NCBI GenBank assembly: GCA_902728285.1
Contig: CACVBU010000367.1
Span: forward strand, 992,001-1,056,000
DNA: 64,000 nt
Reading direction: 5' to 3'
From: Clytia hemisphaerica
Taxonomy: Eukaryota > Cnidaria > Hydrozoa > Leptothecata > Clytiidae
Shown: positions 24,001-36,000 of the stretch, piece after piece
Layout: each line of letters starts with the position of its first letter
How positions within the stretch are numbered: the first letter of the stretch is position 1
Made by a program: the position numbers and the translations under genes
Notes under the pieces: model-generated
Databases searched by the model: none
Seen by the model: the letters and a program-made list of their open reading frames with translations, nothing else
Told to the model about the DNA's origin: nothing

Positions 24001-27000
24001 CAAGAAAAGAAAATGTAAAGCAAAAGAATTGAACTTGAAAATTTCGTATATCATTAAGTATCTTTGAAGACCTTGGAGAATGAACAGAAATAAAGAGGTT
24101 TTGAACTTGTCTCCTTCACCTAACCTAAAGCTCTATGATAGAATCATAGAATGACGGCCTTATAGAAGTGATGGTTACCTGAGCTATCCAGCGGAAGAAT
24201 ATTTGCTGCATTTAATACTAGAAAAGAAATGAGAAATTATTTTCAAATGTTAAAAGACTTACAGTGTGATCACAATGAACCCGAAGATAGAATTAACACA
24301 TATTTTTCTTAAAAACTTATTTTTCAACGTTTTGTCGATTCAGAAGATGGACTGTGAACGCATTGAAAATGTTCATAAGAAAACTTTTTCAGCTCGAAAA
24401 ATTGCAGGCTTCTCAATAGAAATTCTTACCATAGACATTCAATTTCTTTGTTAAATTATCAAAGAAAACTTTGAAAGCAGTCTTCCCCAAACTGGAATCA
24501 GCGGCTTTCTAAACCATAAAAGTGAAGCGTAGAAACAACAGAGTTGACAGGAAGATAGAAAAGCACAACTCCTGTCGAGGAAAGACAAGACAAATAAGCT
24601 ACAATTGACACTCTCTAAATCGACGTTCTGCTATACGACACGCTCCCTTATTCGATGAAAATCCTATTCCCCTCAAAAATGGAATTAGAGAGCGCCAACT
24701 GTATCTAAAAATTGTCGAGATGTCATTGTTAGGTTGCTAAGATGTTGAGAATCTAATTCAATTTAAACAATAATTAGGTTATTAGAATAGAAAGGTGACG
24801 GAAGGGCTAGATGGAGTGCTTTAAGCTTTTCCAAGCAAAAACAAGTGAATTTCGCAAAACATGTTGTTGCTTTTGTTTTTGAAAATCTGCGAAACTTCTG
24901 ATTAGTCAAGCGTTGAAATTCTATTGTAATGTCACGTGACCTGAGTGGGATTTCTTACCAAAAAGGCAAAGCACGCCATCTAGCCCTTCGGGCTTTATAG
25001 ATTTGTGGACGGTTGCCAGTAGTGTTCTCAAACAAATTTGAAATCAAAAACATTCCAAAAATGGGGAAAATAAGAACATATTAAGAACATTATAAGGCTT
25101 AAACTCATAAAGTTTTAAGAACATCCAAAGGCGTCAAAAATTTTGTACGTTCTTATAAAAAAACGTGTACTCGATAACATCTTCACAACTAGTGTGAAAA
25201 TTTTCAACGAACCTGTTGTTCACATTGGTCAACAAAATAGTTTTCGATCAGTTCTTCTGTGGATGAGCTATTCAACTGTAAACAATACGTCAGTTCCTAA
25301 AGAAAAGAAATATCAAAAATATTTATCTTAATCTTATCGTGAGGGATAAGTAGCAGCGTAGAGGGTCAACTTCAATATTACAGTTGAGTCTCTTCAACTC
25401 GAACCTCTACAACTCGAATGTCTCCTGAGCTCGAACAAGTTTTCTGGTCCCTTCAGCTAACAATGTCTTATAAACCTTACTCTATAACTCAAAATTTCCT
25501 TAACTCGAACAGATTTGTTTCCCCGTGCGTTTTCGGAGACTCAACTGTATGTATAATATGTGGGAAAAAAACTCTTTCAAACAACATGTTACAATTGTTA
25601 AAGGATTTATAAACAGTCGAGTCGATTTCAGATGAGATGGAGTTTTTATAAGATACTATAATAATTGGTCATTTGATGTAATAAAAATGACGCGTTCTTT
25701 AGAAAAAGTAAAAAAAAATTTTTATTACTGGTTAACGACCAACCAAATCAAATAAGAGCTTGTAAAAACTCCATCTCGTCGATTTGTTTGTGATTGATGC
25801 TGCAGAGTGCTCAATGAAATCAGAGCCAATTTAAATTTTAAAATTTATAAAGTCGAGTCTCCATAATTCGAACAGATACGGGAAACATAAATTCTGTTCG
25901 AGTTAAGGAAATTTCAAGTTATGGAGTAAGGTTTATAAGGGACTGTTAACTGTTGAAGGGGTCATAAAAGTTGTTCGAGTTATTGAGAGATTCGAGTTAT
26001 AGAGGTTCGAGTTAAAGAGGCTCCGTTGTATGACAACGAGAAGCCAGTCAGCCCAAATCAAGTGTAAATATAAATACGAGTGGAACAGAAGAATAATGAT
26101 TACCTGATGCAGAGCTCCTTGTAAAGCCTCCACAGATAAGCCATTCCCATCTCCGTGGAAGAAATCGAACACAATCTAGAGTAAAAGGAAATTGTTTATT
26201 ATAGTGTGGACGAGATGGGTAGTAAAGCAGACACGACGCAACCGGTACGACAGTTATGGCAGCCGCCGTACCAGATTTTCACAAAAAGCCCCGAAATTCT
26301 CTTCTTCGTCGGTAAAATTGCTATAAAATCGCTTAAATTTTCTCATTCGCTGTACCAGATATAGAAATCTTCCGTCGTGCCTGTAAAGGTCTAGTGATTG
26401 CAAAAAAATATTATTTATATCTCGTATAAAAGCATTGAGGATGGCGCATTTTTTACCAAAGTGCTTCTCCTTATTTTTAAGATACTTAAGGCGTACAAAC
26501 TTTCGCGAGCAAATTCGCGTTAAATTCGCGAAAGTAAATTTCGCAATTTTGCAATTTTTCGACTTCGCGGAAATTAGTACGTCTAAAGATAATCTGTTGC
26601 TTTCATTTTTTAAGAAAAATTCTCCGCATTCAATTTCGATCAATGACTTCAAAGACACACGGTAAAGCTGAAATAACTTTTAAACAAGACAGTTATCATT
26701 AAAAACCCATTGCCTGCCATTACTTTGGAACTTAAAATTTTCAACTATTCTTTGATTTCGAAAGCACTTCAAAAGTGTTTTTCTTAACTTCCCTCCCCTT
26801 TCAGACACATTGAAGAGTCATTTTGCTTTATTTCTCATGATTTTTCACTGAAATTTCATTTGTCTACAACCTTTTGTCCATGATTGTACTAGTATAGGGA
26901 AGAAAAATTGAACGACGTCGTATGCTGCACTTAATAGTTCAAAACCGACGAAAAAAATTATTTTACCTGTAGAAGTTCTTGGAGCTTTTTGTAATGCCTT

Positions 27001-30000
27001 TGTAATAGCTGAAATGAAAAATGATGAAAAATAAAGACCCATAGGGGTTATCCCTTTCAATACCAACGACTCTAAAAGCATTCAAAAATCAACAAGTGAT
27101 ACTTTCATGGACCTACCTCGTTATGCACTTAACACATATATAATTGATATCTACGTGAGCATGACCGTTAAACAATCATTCAGAGCACAAATAGTGACAA
27201 TCTATTAAAATTAGTCATTTGTTTCTTATAAAAAAACGTTTAGAAATCAAGATTTCATGCTCTTGAAATATTCTTTCATATTCAAGACTTCGTGAGCAAT
27301 GAAACATCTATCTCATCAAAAAATTGAGTAATACGGCTTTTCATAAATTATTGCGCAATACATGAAAACGAGGCAAGTGTTGTTCCGTCAAATCATAACA
27401 AACAAGATGGCGGACGAAAAGCTTGCAGATGTGCCTTCAGAGTCATCAACAAAGAAGAAAGCAAAGAAATATCACAAGCCTACACTTGGAAGACAATGTG
27501 CTGCATGGGGATGTTATAATAAAGGGTTAAAAGAAGGTGAAGGAGCATGGGATCATCCCCCCCCCCAGGAAGATGGGGGGGGAATCAGATTTTGGTGCCA
27601 GGGGGGAAGTGAAAATTTCAAGCTTGATGGGGGGAGAAAGGCGAATAGGGGGTATATTCAGTCCTCTACCTAGTGGGGGGAGTAATAGGATAAATACAGA
27701 CCTTCCTGGTGTGTTTGGGCATTCAGGCTTATGAGCCTGTCTTTCTTGGGATTTTGAGAGTCTTTTTTTTGCAATATAGTAGCTTGCGAATTGAGGCGAG
27801 TCTGGATCATCACTTCGCAACCCTTATACAATACGGCTAGGGGGATTTCCCAATTAGGGGGGGGGAGCACGAATTTTAAAGACAGGTGGGGGGGAAAGGC
27901 CAGATGGGGGATTTTAGCTCATATTAGGGGGGACCAAAAAGCTGGAGGACGCCATGAGGAGGAGAAAGAGTTCCATCTGAATTGTCGTTTTTTACATTTC
28001 CTGAGGACAAAGATAGACTGTCTTTGTGGTGCAGTCGAATAAAAAGGGTGAATGGAAAAGACAATTTCAAGGTGACTAAAGCAACAACTCTTTGTGAGAA
28101 ACACTTCCGTACTGAAGATATTCATCGACCTCCTGGAGGTACGCGTAAAAGGTTGAAAGATAAGAAAACTGTAGTACCTTATTTGACTGAAGAAGAAGCC
28201 TTCGAAGCCAGTTCCTCTAACCCTAACAAGCGGAAGAAACCGACTCTTCGCCCGTCTCCTCGGAAAAAGTATAGAGAGGTTGATCCAGAAATTGATGATG
28301 TTCATCCACCTGAACAAGAAGATGAAGAGAACATTGAAATTGACTGGCAAACAAAATATCATGAAGTCCACGAAGAAAACAGACTATTGAAACAGCAACT
28401 GAAAATGCAGACTGTCAAGAATAGTTTTATTGATCATGTAATGTCTAGTGACAAAAGCTGCAAGCACCACACAACATTCCCCACTGTGCACATCTTCAAA
28501 TCTGTATTTTTTACACTGAACTCTGGGCATATGGGAGAGAATGTTGTATTGTATAACAACCAGGATGTAAAGGGTGTTTCAGAAGCTGGTAGACCCAGGA
28601 CACTCTCTGCGTTTGAAAGTTTTCTCCTGACAATGGTCAGGCTCAGAGGAAACCATGATATTGAACATTTAAGTTTTCTCTTTGGTATATCAGAGGGATC
28701 TGTTTCCAACACAGTGCTTACTTGGATTAACTATATGTATGTCCAGTTTGGCTCAATTTGTATATGGCCAACACGAGCCCAAATAGATCAAGTCATGCCG
28801 AAATCAATGAAAGAAAAATTTCCAAAAACAAGATGTATTATTGATTGTGTTGAATTTAAAGTTGCTGTCCCATCATCATTAGTTGCACACAAATTGTTAT
28901 ACTCTGATTATAAGAGCCATACAACCGTGAAAGTTCTTGTTGGTATTGCACCAGGGGGTGGATTTACTTTTATTTCGTCTGCTTTCCCTGGCAGTATAAC
29001 TGATAAAAACATTGTTGTGAAAAGTGGATTTTTATATCCTGAATTATGGGAGAGAGGTGATGCTATTATGGCAGACAGAGGATTTCTAATAGATGAATAT
29101 TTGAAACCTCTTGGAATTGAACTTATAATGCCTTCTTTTTTAAGGGGTCGTGAACAACTCGAAGGTGGTGAAGTAGTGAACAGTCAGCAGATTGCGGCAG
29201 AAAGGATTCATGTGGAACGAATGATACAGAGACTTAAATGTTTCCACATTTTGACAGAGTTATACCTGTGAATATGTTGGGCTCCTTGAACCAGATCATA
29301 TCAGTATGTGGTTTTCTATGTAACTTTCAAGAGCCAATTTTAAAGAACAAAAAGTAAACTAATTTTCAATATTACAAATGACTTTTCACCAAGCTTTAGT
29401 CATATTTTACTGAATTTGAATATTTTCCCCCTTTTATTGAACTTCAAGCTAAGGCTTTGGGTTTTTTATCATTTTGGCTGAAAAAAGTATTTCTGGAATT
29501 TTTTAGTTTTCTCTCGTTTACTTTAGTCTGCTCCAATAATCCCCTGAAACCTCCCAAAAGTGCTGCTTTATAGAACTTTATAGGCTAATTTATACATAAC
29601 ATTTCAGATCTTTTTTTAGAATTTTAGCACATTTTATAAAATTTTTACTATGTTATATCTAAGTTATTTATTCTTAGATTGATCAGATTAGTTTTATACC
29701 TTAAAGGAAAGAAATTTTCACAAAACAAATTTTCGCAGAATTTTATTAAGCGGTTTTTGGACAAATCCGTGAAATTAAATTCTACGAAACACAAATATTT
29801 CCCTTAAGGTATTTTTATAATTGTTATATTTTTTTGAGATGTAAATATAGCTTTAGATTCTTTAGATTCATTATACCAGTCAACTGTGGTCCTGGTAATA
29901 AAAGTAATAATAAAAAATATTCTGTTATCTTAATTATTATAGTATAAGGGGGACCAGGGGACTGTTCATTTGTGGGTTGAACTGGAGTTTCCATCCTCAA

Positions 30001-33000
30001 TATCATTTTAAAACACCTCCCCCCAATTTTGGATCTTTTCTCTGGAGTAAGAAGAATTACCCCCAACGATTCTGAGAAAAAGGTATGTCTTCATACAATG
30101 TGTGTTTTATGTGGCTGGAGGGAATAAAGAGAAAATATAATTTTTAAAATAATAAAAATAAGAAATCTTATACCTTACCCCCAACTAATAATGTCTTTGA
30201 TCTCCCACTGCCAAAAAGGATTATGCATTTAAGCACCTTTCCTCTCTCAAGTTAGCTTCAAAAAAGTTTTGAAGGAGCATTAATCAGGATTTTAGGCAAA
30301 TTAAGGACCTAAGCTCTATAACAAAAACAATAAGGATCATTGAAGGGACATTGAAGATAACAAGAAGACAAGTCGTGCTTCGACTCGATGAGAACATAAT
30401 TTTCATACAAATTAGAGAATGTATTATATGGAAACAAAACATTGTACTTTTTTGGACTTCTAAAATTCAACTACTATCTATAGTTGCTCACAAAAATTTC
30501 TTTGTTCGAAATTAATAAGTTTGTACTAAACTTTTTCAAAGGTTAAGTGATTTATTTCATAACAAGTTGATTTTCAGATATGAATTAAGTACTGGACAAC
30601 ATTGAATTGATTATACTATCATGAAGTAATTTTTTTGTAAGTGCTCAGCATTAAATTTACAAAAAGGCAATCTAATAATAAAAAAGAAATGTACAAAAAT
30701 ATCATAATCATAAAAATAAAAAAATAGACAAAAACACAAGATAATGTCAATCAAATATTCTTTAAAAAAATATAAATGGCACTCAAAGCACGACAAAAGT
30801 TAGATCATTGAATACTGTAGAATAAAAAGTCCTGTTTCTCATTCGGTTTAAACAATTAAGATTTCAAAACGGTTTTCTGCTATTAAATCAAAAGAAAACT
30901 CATCTATTAAAAAGACATCACCAAAAAAATCAATATCAAAGCCATGAAAAAAGTGAATAACAAGTAAAAAATCCTAAATCCTATACATCTTCTGAATCTA
31001 TAAATTTGAAATAAAAATCTAAAATTCTTCTTTGTAATGTTTCCCAATGCTGAACATCAAATTTAACTCTATCAATTATCAACCCCTTTGTTGTGTATAC
31101 TACAAAGTCACACCAAGTTTGACAGGTAAGGGCTAATTGCATTTGCACCTGATCAAAATATGAATGGTTTCTGTTGATACAAAAAGTTTCACTTTCTTTC
31201 ACCACCAATGGATTAGGTGATATATTACAAATCATTTTAGGGTCTATTTCTTTGAACTGTTCTGGACATTTCACTTCCAGGATTCCCAATTCTGCATCAC
31301 AGATGACTTTCCCATCTGGAGTTGCACCCAAAACATAATTCTCCTCATCCAGGACTAGACCAGACGATTCGACAGATATCTTAAAACCAGAAAGCTTCAT
31401 GAACTGTTCATAATGTTTTATAGCAACTGGTTCATAGTATTTGCCATGGTCCATCTTTGCTTTAACAAAATTGTTTATTTCTTTTGGTTTGACAATGTTT
31501 CGCGCAAGAGTAGTAAGCCCTCTGTCAGTCTTAGGAGCACTACTCCCAGTTAACTTGTTGCATAAGAATGCTGTAAACCTGTGTTGACGATATTTGAACC
31601 AATTCGGGTCACTTGCCTGTTCTCTAGTACTCTCCTCAATTTTCCTTGTATCCTTGGCACTCGATTTCAACTTCTCCAAAAGTTCTATCTTTTTCATTTC
31701 AATAGAATGTACATAGGTATGTTCCCATTCTGACATTTTGTTTGGAATCTCGTGAAATGGAAACTTTGGGTAAAGAAAGTTAACGTCAAAGTCACACGGT
31801 ATACGTTCAATACTACAATAGACATTGAAGTCGGGTGGCATTAAAGGGCATTGATAACTGAGGAGTGAACCTACTGGTACTCTACCAAATGTGGTATCTC
31901 TGTAGTATTCTGGAAAATAATTAATCAGTTTCGGTGCACATAAATCAATCACTTCTGATTTAAGGTTCCAAATCAAACTCAAATTTGGCTCATTACTATC
32001 ACACTGCTTACGAGCCTCGTATAAAGTGGAGGATATTCCTTTGGACTCCTTGGAAGGGCCAGGTTCACTGTTGTCTTCACTTGAAGACATTGATCTCTTC
32101 TTGGCATCAGGTGACTTAAAAGTTATCTCACTGATTGGTGCTCGGTCAATGTTTTCTTGTCGCTTTCTCGTTTGGACAACACCCCATGCTTGTGGTTTTG
32201 CAGTACATGCCTTCTCCTCTGGTATTACTGTCCGACGGTCAACAACCCACTTCATAATTGTTTTCATCAAGGCATATGAATGGGAGCATGTTCCTGCGAT
32301 ACCCGCCTTGCATTTGCAAAAAGAATACTTTATTTCACCAGTTTCTTTACATAAAGCGATAAATGCCCAGCGGTTTTCCTGTTTTAGGCTTGCACCTAAC
32401 AGAGTCTTCACACAGAAAAGGGTATCGTCATATTTAGCATAGGTTGATGATAAGTCAATGAATCTTTCTTCAATCATTTGTTGACCCCTAATGAAATGTT
32501 TCTTAATGGCTGTTGCCTTTCTTTTAATAATTTTGTTATCAGTTCATGGTATGCTTTGATGTTATTTACCGTGAAGTTAGGCATCCCACTCAACGATTTC
32601 GACCAACCTGCCATGTCTGTTGATCCATCTTTCAATTGTCCTTTGAGAACAGAAGGGACTGATGGTAGGGTGCCATCTTTCCAGAATGGTGCTAAAATAA
32701 CTCCTGTGGCCTGGGCTTTTTTTCGTATCCAGATCTTTTCTGCAGTAGGATCGGTTAAAATATCACTGGAGTTGTTGTAAAAATACTCCAAAATTCGAAC
32801 TTGTGCAGTTTTAACGGTTGTAATGTTGTGTAATCGATCACCACGGTAGATGAGCCATTTTTTCAAATGTTCAATTTTATAAGTAGACAATTTTTCAATA
32901 TCTATGTGAACGTGTGGGTCATCTATGTCTTTCGTATTTGGCTAAGAACATTGATGTATGCTTATTAATAGTGATTTTTATAGATAAAGACGCGTTTTTT

Positions 33001-36000
33001 GAGCTGAAAAATTAGTTTTTTACAAATATTTGCTTGAGTCATTTTTTACCTACTTTCATGCAAAAAAATCAGAAAAAAACAATGATCCAATATTTCACAA
33101 AGTCCAAAAATACCGTTTTTTAGCCGTTTTTTGGCCCAAATTTGCCCAAAAACATTTTTTTTTCGAAAATCGGGCTTCGTCACATTCGAGGGTTTATAGT
33201 TATGCATCTTTGTGCAAAAAATCATAAAGAATGAAAGAACCAATCTCGAGAAAAGCTAATACCTAAGTAATTGATAATGTGCTTATAAAAAAATGTCGAA
33301 TTTGGCCAGTTTTTCTATAAAAACACGCCAAGCAACCAAAAATTTCATGTCTAAACACACATATTCTTCAAAAGTAAGCCCCATGGGCAAAAAAACATCT
33401 ATCTCATAAAAAAATTGAGTAATTTGACTAAGAACATTGATGTATGCTTATTAATAGTGATTCTTATAGATAAAAATTCCTTTTTTTGAGCAAACAAAAT
33501 TTTTTTGCAAAAATCTGCTTGAGCCATCTTTTACTTATGATGGTACCCTACTTTCATTCAAAAAATCAGAAAAAAATAATGATCCAACTTTTCACAAAGT
33601 CCAAAAAACCCGTTTTTTAGCCGTTTTTCGGCTGAAATTTTCCCCCCAAATTTTTTTTTCGAAAATCGGGCTCCGTCACATCTTGGCCACCACCATTTTG
33701 CACCTTTGTACCAAAAATCAAAAGATTCCTATGATTCGATCCTGAGAAAAGTTGGTAACAGACGAACGGACGGACGAACGGACGAACGAACACAGGTTAA
33801 TTTATAGGACCTCCACCCCACCGGGGTAGCAGAGGCGGATCTGGGATTTTTCTGAGGTGGTTCAAAAATCTCTTTTCAAAATCTTTTTTTCGGAACAAAC
33901 GTTTTGGGCGTAAATTTTGCACCCGCCCTGTTTGGGCGGTGTCACCTTTTTTCCATTCAACATGGGGGACGTTAATGAGCGCCTGCACGTCTGCAGTTCC
34001 CATTACCTATGAACTCCAAACATAGGCCTCAGCGGGTTAGTATGCGCTGAAGGGAGGGCGGCAGGCGAATTTTTTTTTGATCCGGCTTGAACAGCCAGAG
34101 GCTGAACGTGTAATAATCGTTTGTGGTGATATTCATATATATGTACATTGGGAAATTCCCTAACTGCAATTGCACACATCTAGTTTCTTCTTTTCAATCT
34201 TATCCCACAAAACGTTCATAAAACGGAAATATAGTTTGAGCAAAGAAATATAAGAGTATTATATTTCTTATATTTCTTTGGTTTGACCTTTTATTTTGAT
34301 AAAACAGATCTGGGTGATCATGCTCAAAACTGCTTGTTTGGTGTATATTCTTTTATATATTCATGGTTCTTGCAGAAAATGTTTTTGAGAAAGCCATGGA
34401 TAAAAGAGCAAATAAATGGTTTTGAAGAAAAGTTTGAAGAAAAAATAAGACAATTTATAATATTAAATACTTTACACACTTCAGTTTCATTTCGTGAATA
34501 TTTAAAACATAGTAAAAAAGTTCGATAATTTACTCTTATAACCATTTTTTATGGAATTTCTTTGTAGCGAATTAATTGGCTGACAATCAAGCAAAAACTT
34601 TCCATGTTGAGTATGTTTACATTATAAAACCAGAAACGGATAATATTTTGAAAACAGTGATCAAGTTAAAAAATAAAGGAGATTATTTATAATACATACC
34701 GGGTGTCCCAGAAAAAAGTTCCGCTCTTTGAAGTGAATTTTCTCGAGTTCTATGAACTTTTAGATAATGAATCTTTTTGCATTGGAAAGAAGAAGGATAA
34801 ACTTAAATTTTGAGGGGTCATTTATTAAATTAAGTCAACTTGATCAAAAGTTATAGCCTAAATGCTAAAACATCACTTTTCAAAAAAGTCAAAAAAAGAC
34901 GAAAAAAGAGGAGATCAAATCATCATAAAGAAAGCACTTCTTTTGCCAATTTATTTACGCTCAAAGTTTTTTCCATGCAGTTCTTTAAGGTGTCTTTATT
35001 TTATTGTTAATTCCTTTGCATTTCTTTGCCTAATTTAACGAGCTCCCATGGGCATAATCAAGGGGAACGATGCTTTTTCGAGCTCCAAACATTCATCAAA
35101 ATCTTACCAAGAGTTTCCATAGCTTTTTGTGTCTTTGTCTTACAATGAATTTAATCCCCTCTTTTTTCGTCTTTTTTTGACTTTTTTGAAAAGTGATGTT
35201 TTAGCTTTTAGGCCATAACTTTTGATCAAGTTGACTTAACTTAATAAATGACCCCTCGAAATTTAAGTTTATCCTTCCTCTTTCCAATGCAAAAAGATTC
35301 ATTATCTAAAAGTTAATAGAACTCGAGAAAATTCACTTCAAAGAGCGGAACTTTTTTCTGGGACACCCGGTATAATACAAGGGAATACAATAATATGGAA
35401 AAATAAAAGATTGCCAAAAAGTGGAGTACACCATGAGTACTGATATAATGTGTTTTATGTGCAAATAGACTCAAGAAATTCTAGCTCTCATTCAGAAATT
35501 AGATGAATAATCTCATAAAAAAGTACTTTTTACATTCAAAGTAAAAAGTTTGATGTTTTTAAGAATTATTAAAGGTACTAACAGTAATCATCAACAGTCT
35601 GTAGGAAAGCACTTTTTCAACTTTTTCAATTGTATGGAGTGTTGTTTATAATTCTATTGGTAGAGATTGTTGTTATATATAATTTCATGAATTCTGCATT
35701 CAATCGTACTCTTTTATGCTTACTTGTAGGGGGTGGAAGATGCAGGGGCAGTACTCTCAGAGAAAATTCATAAAATGGGGGGTCATTTAACTGATTTTGG
35801 GGTGATTTTCCCAAAAAACCCTACGGAAAATGAAGGTTTTGGCACTTTATCAGGAAAATTTCATAAATTGGAGGTCATTTCAAAATGCTAATTGGGTGAT
35901 TTTTACCAAAAAATTGCAAAATTACCACCTACAATTAAGCACAAGAAGGTAATTTTTTCAGAGGTCACCAATGTCTCTTTCTGTATAAAAGTACCATATT

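Larger units (their letters stand above)
27333..32935. mobile_element. ISL2EU-type DNA transposon (THAP-DDE transposase plus YqaJ nuclease)
   Basis: Boundaries come from the empty site in the inverted R copy. The left flank reads GAGTAAT|ACGG and the right flank TTCGT|ATTTGGC, while the uninterrupted R copy has TAATTTGGC, giving an AT duplication (27331-27332, 32936-32937). Termini share only ACG. It carries two convergent genes, a transposase on plus and a SWIM/YqaJ protein on minus. From memory, this two-gene layout with an AT target defines the ISL2EU superfamily. Both genes carry frameshifts, so this copy is probably inactive. Confidence 0.85.

Noticed and set aside
26254..26658. 134-codon minus-strand frame
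   Set aside because: Overlaps TTCGCGA repeat sequence, no domain, open on both strands.
33770..33800. GACGAACGGACGGACGAACG as a telomere- or centromere-like repeat
   Set aside because: Only a few copies, and it is an internal part of the R repeat found again inverted near 61925.
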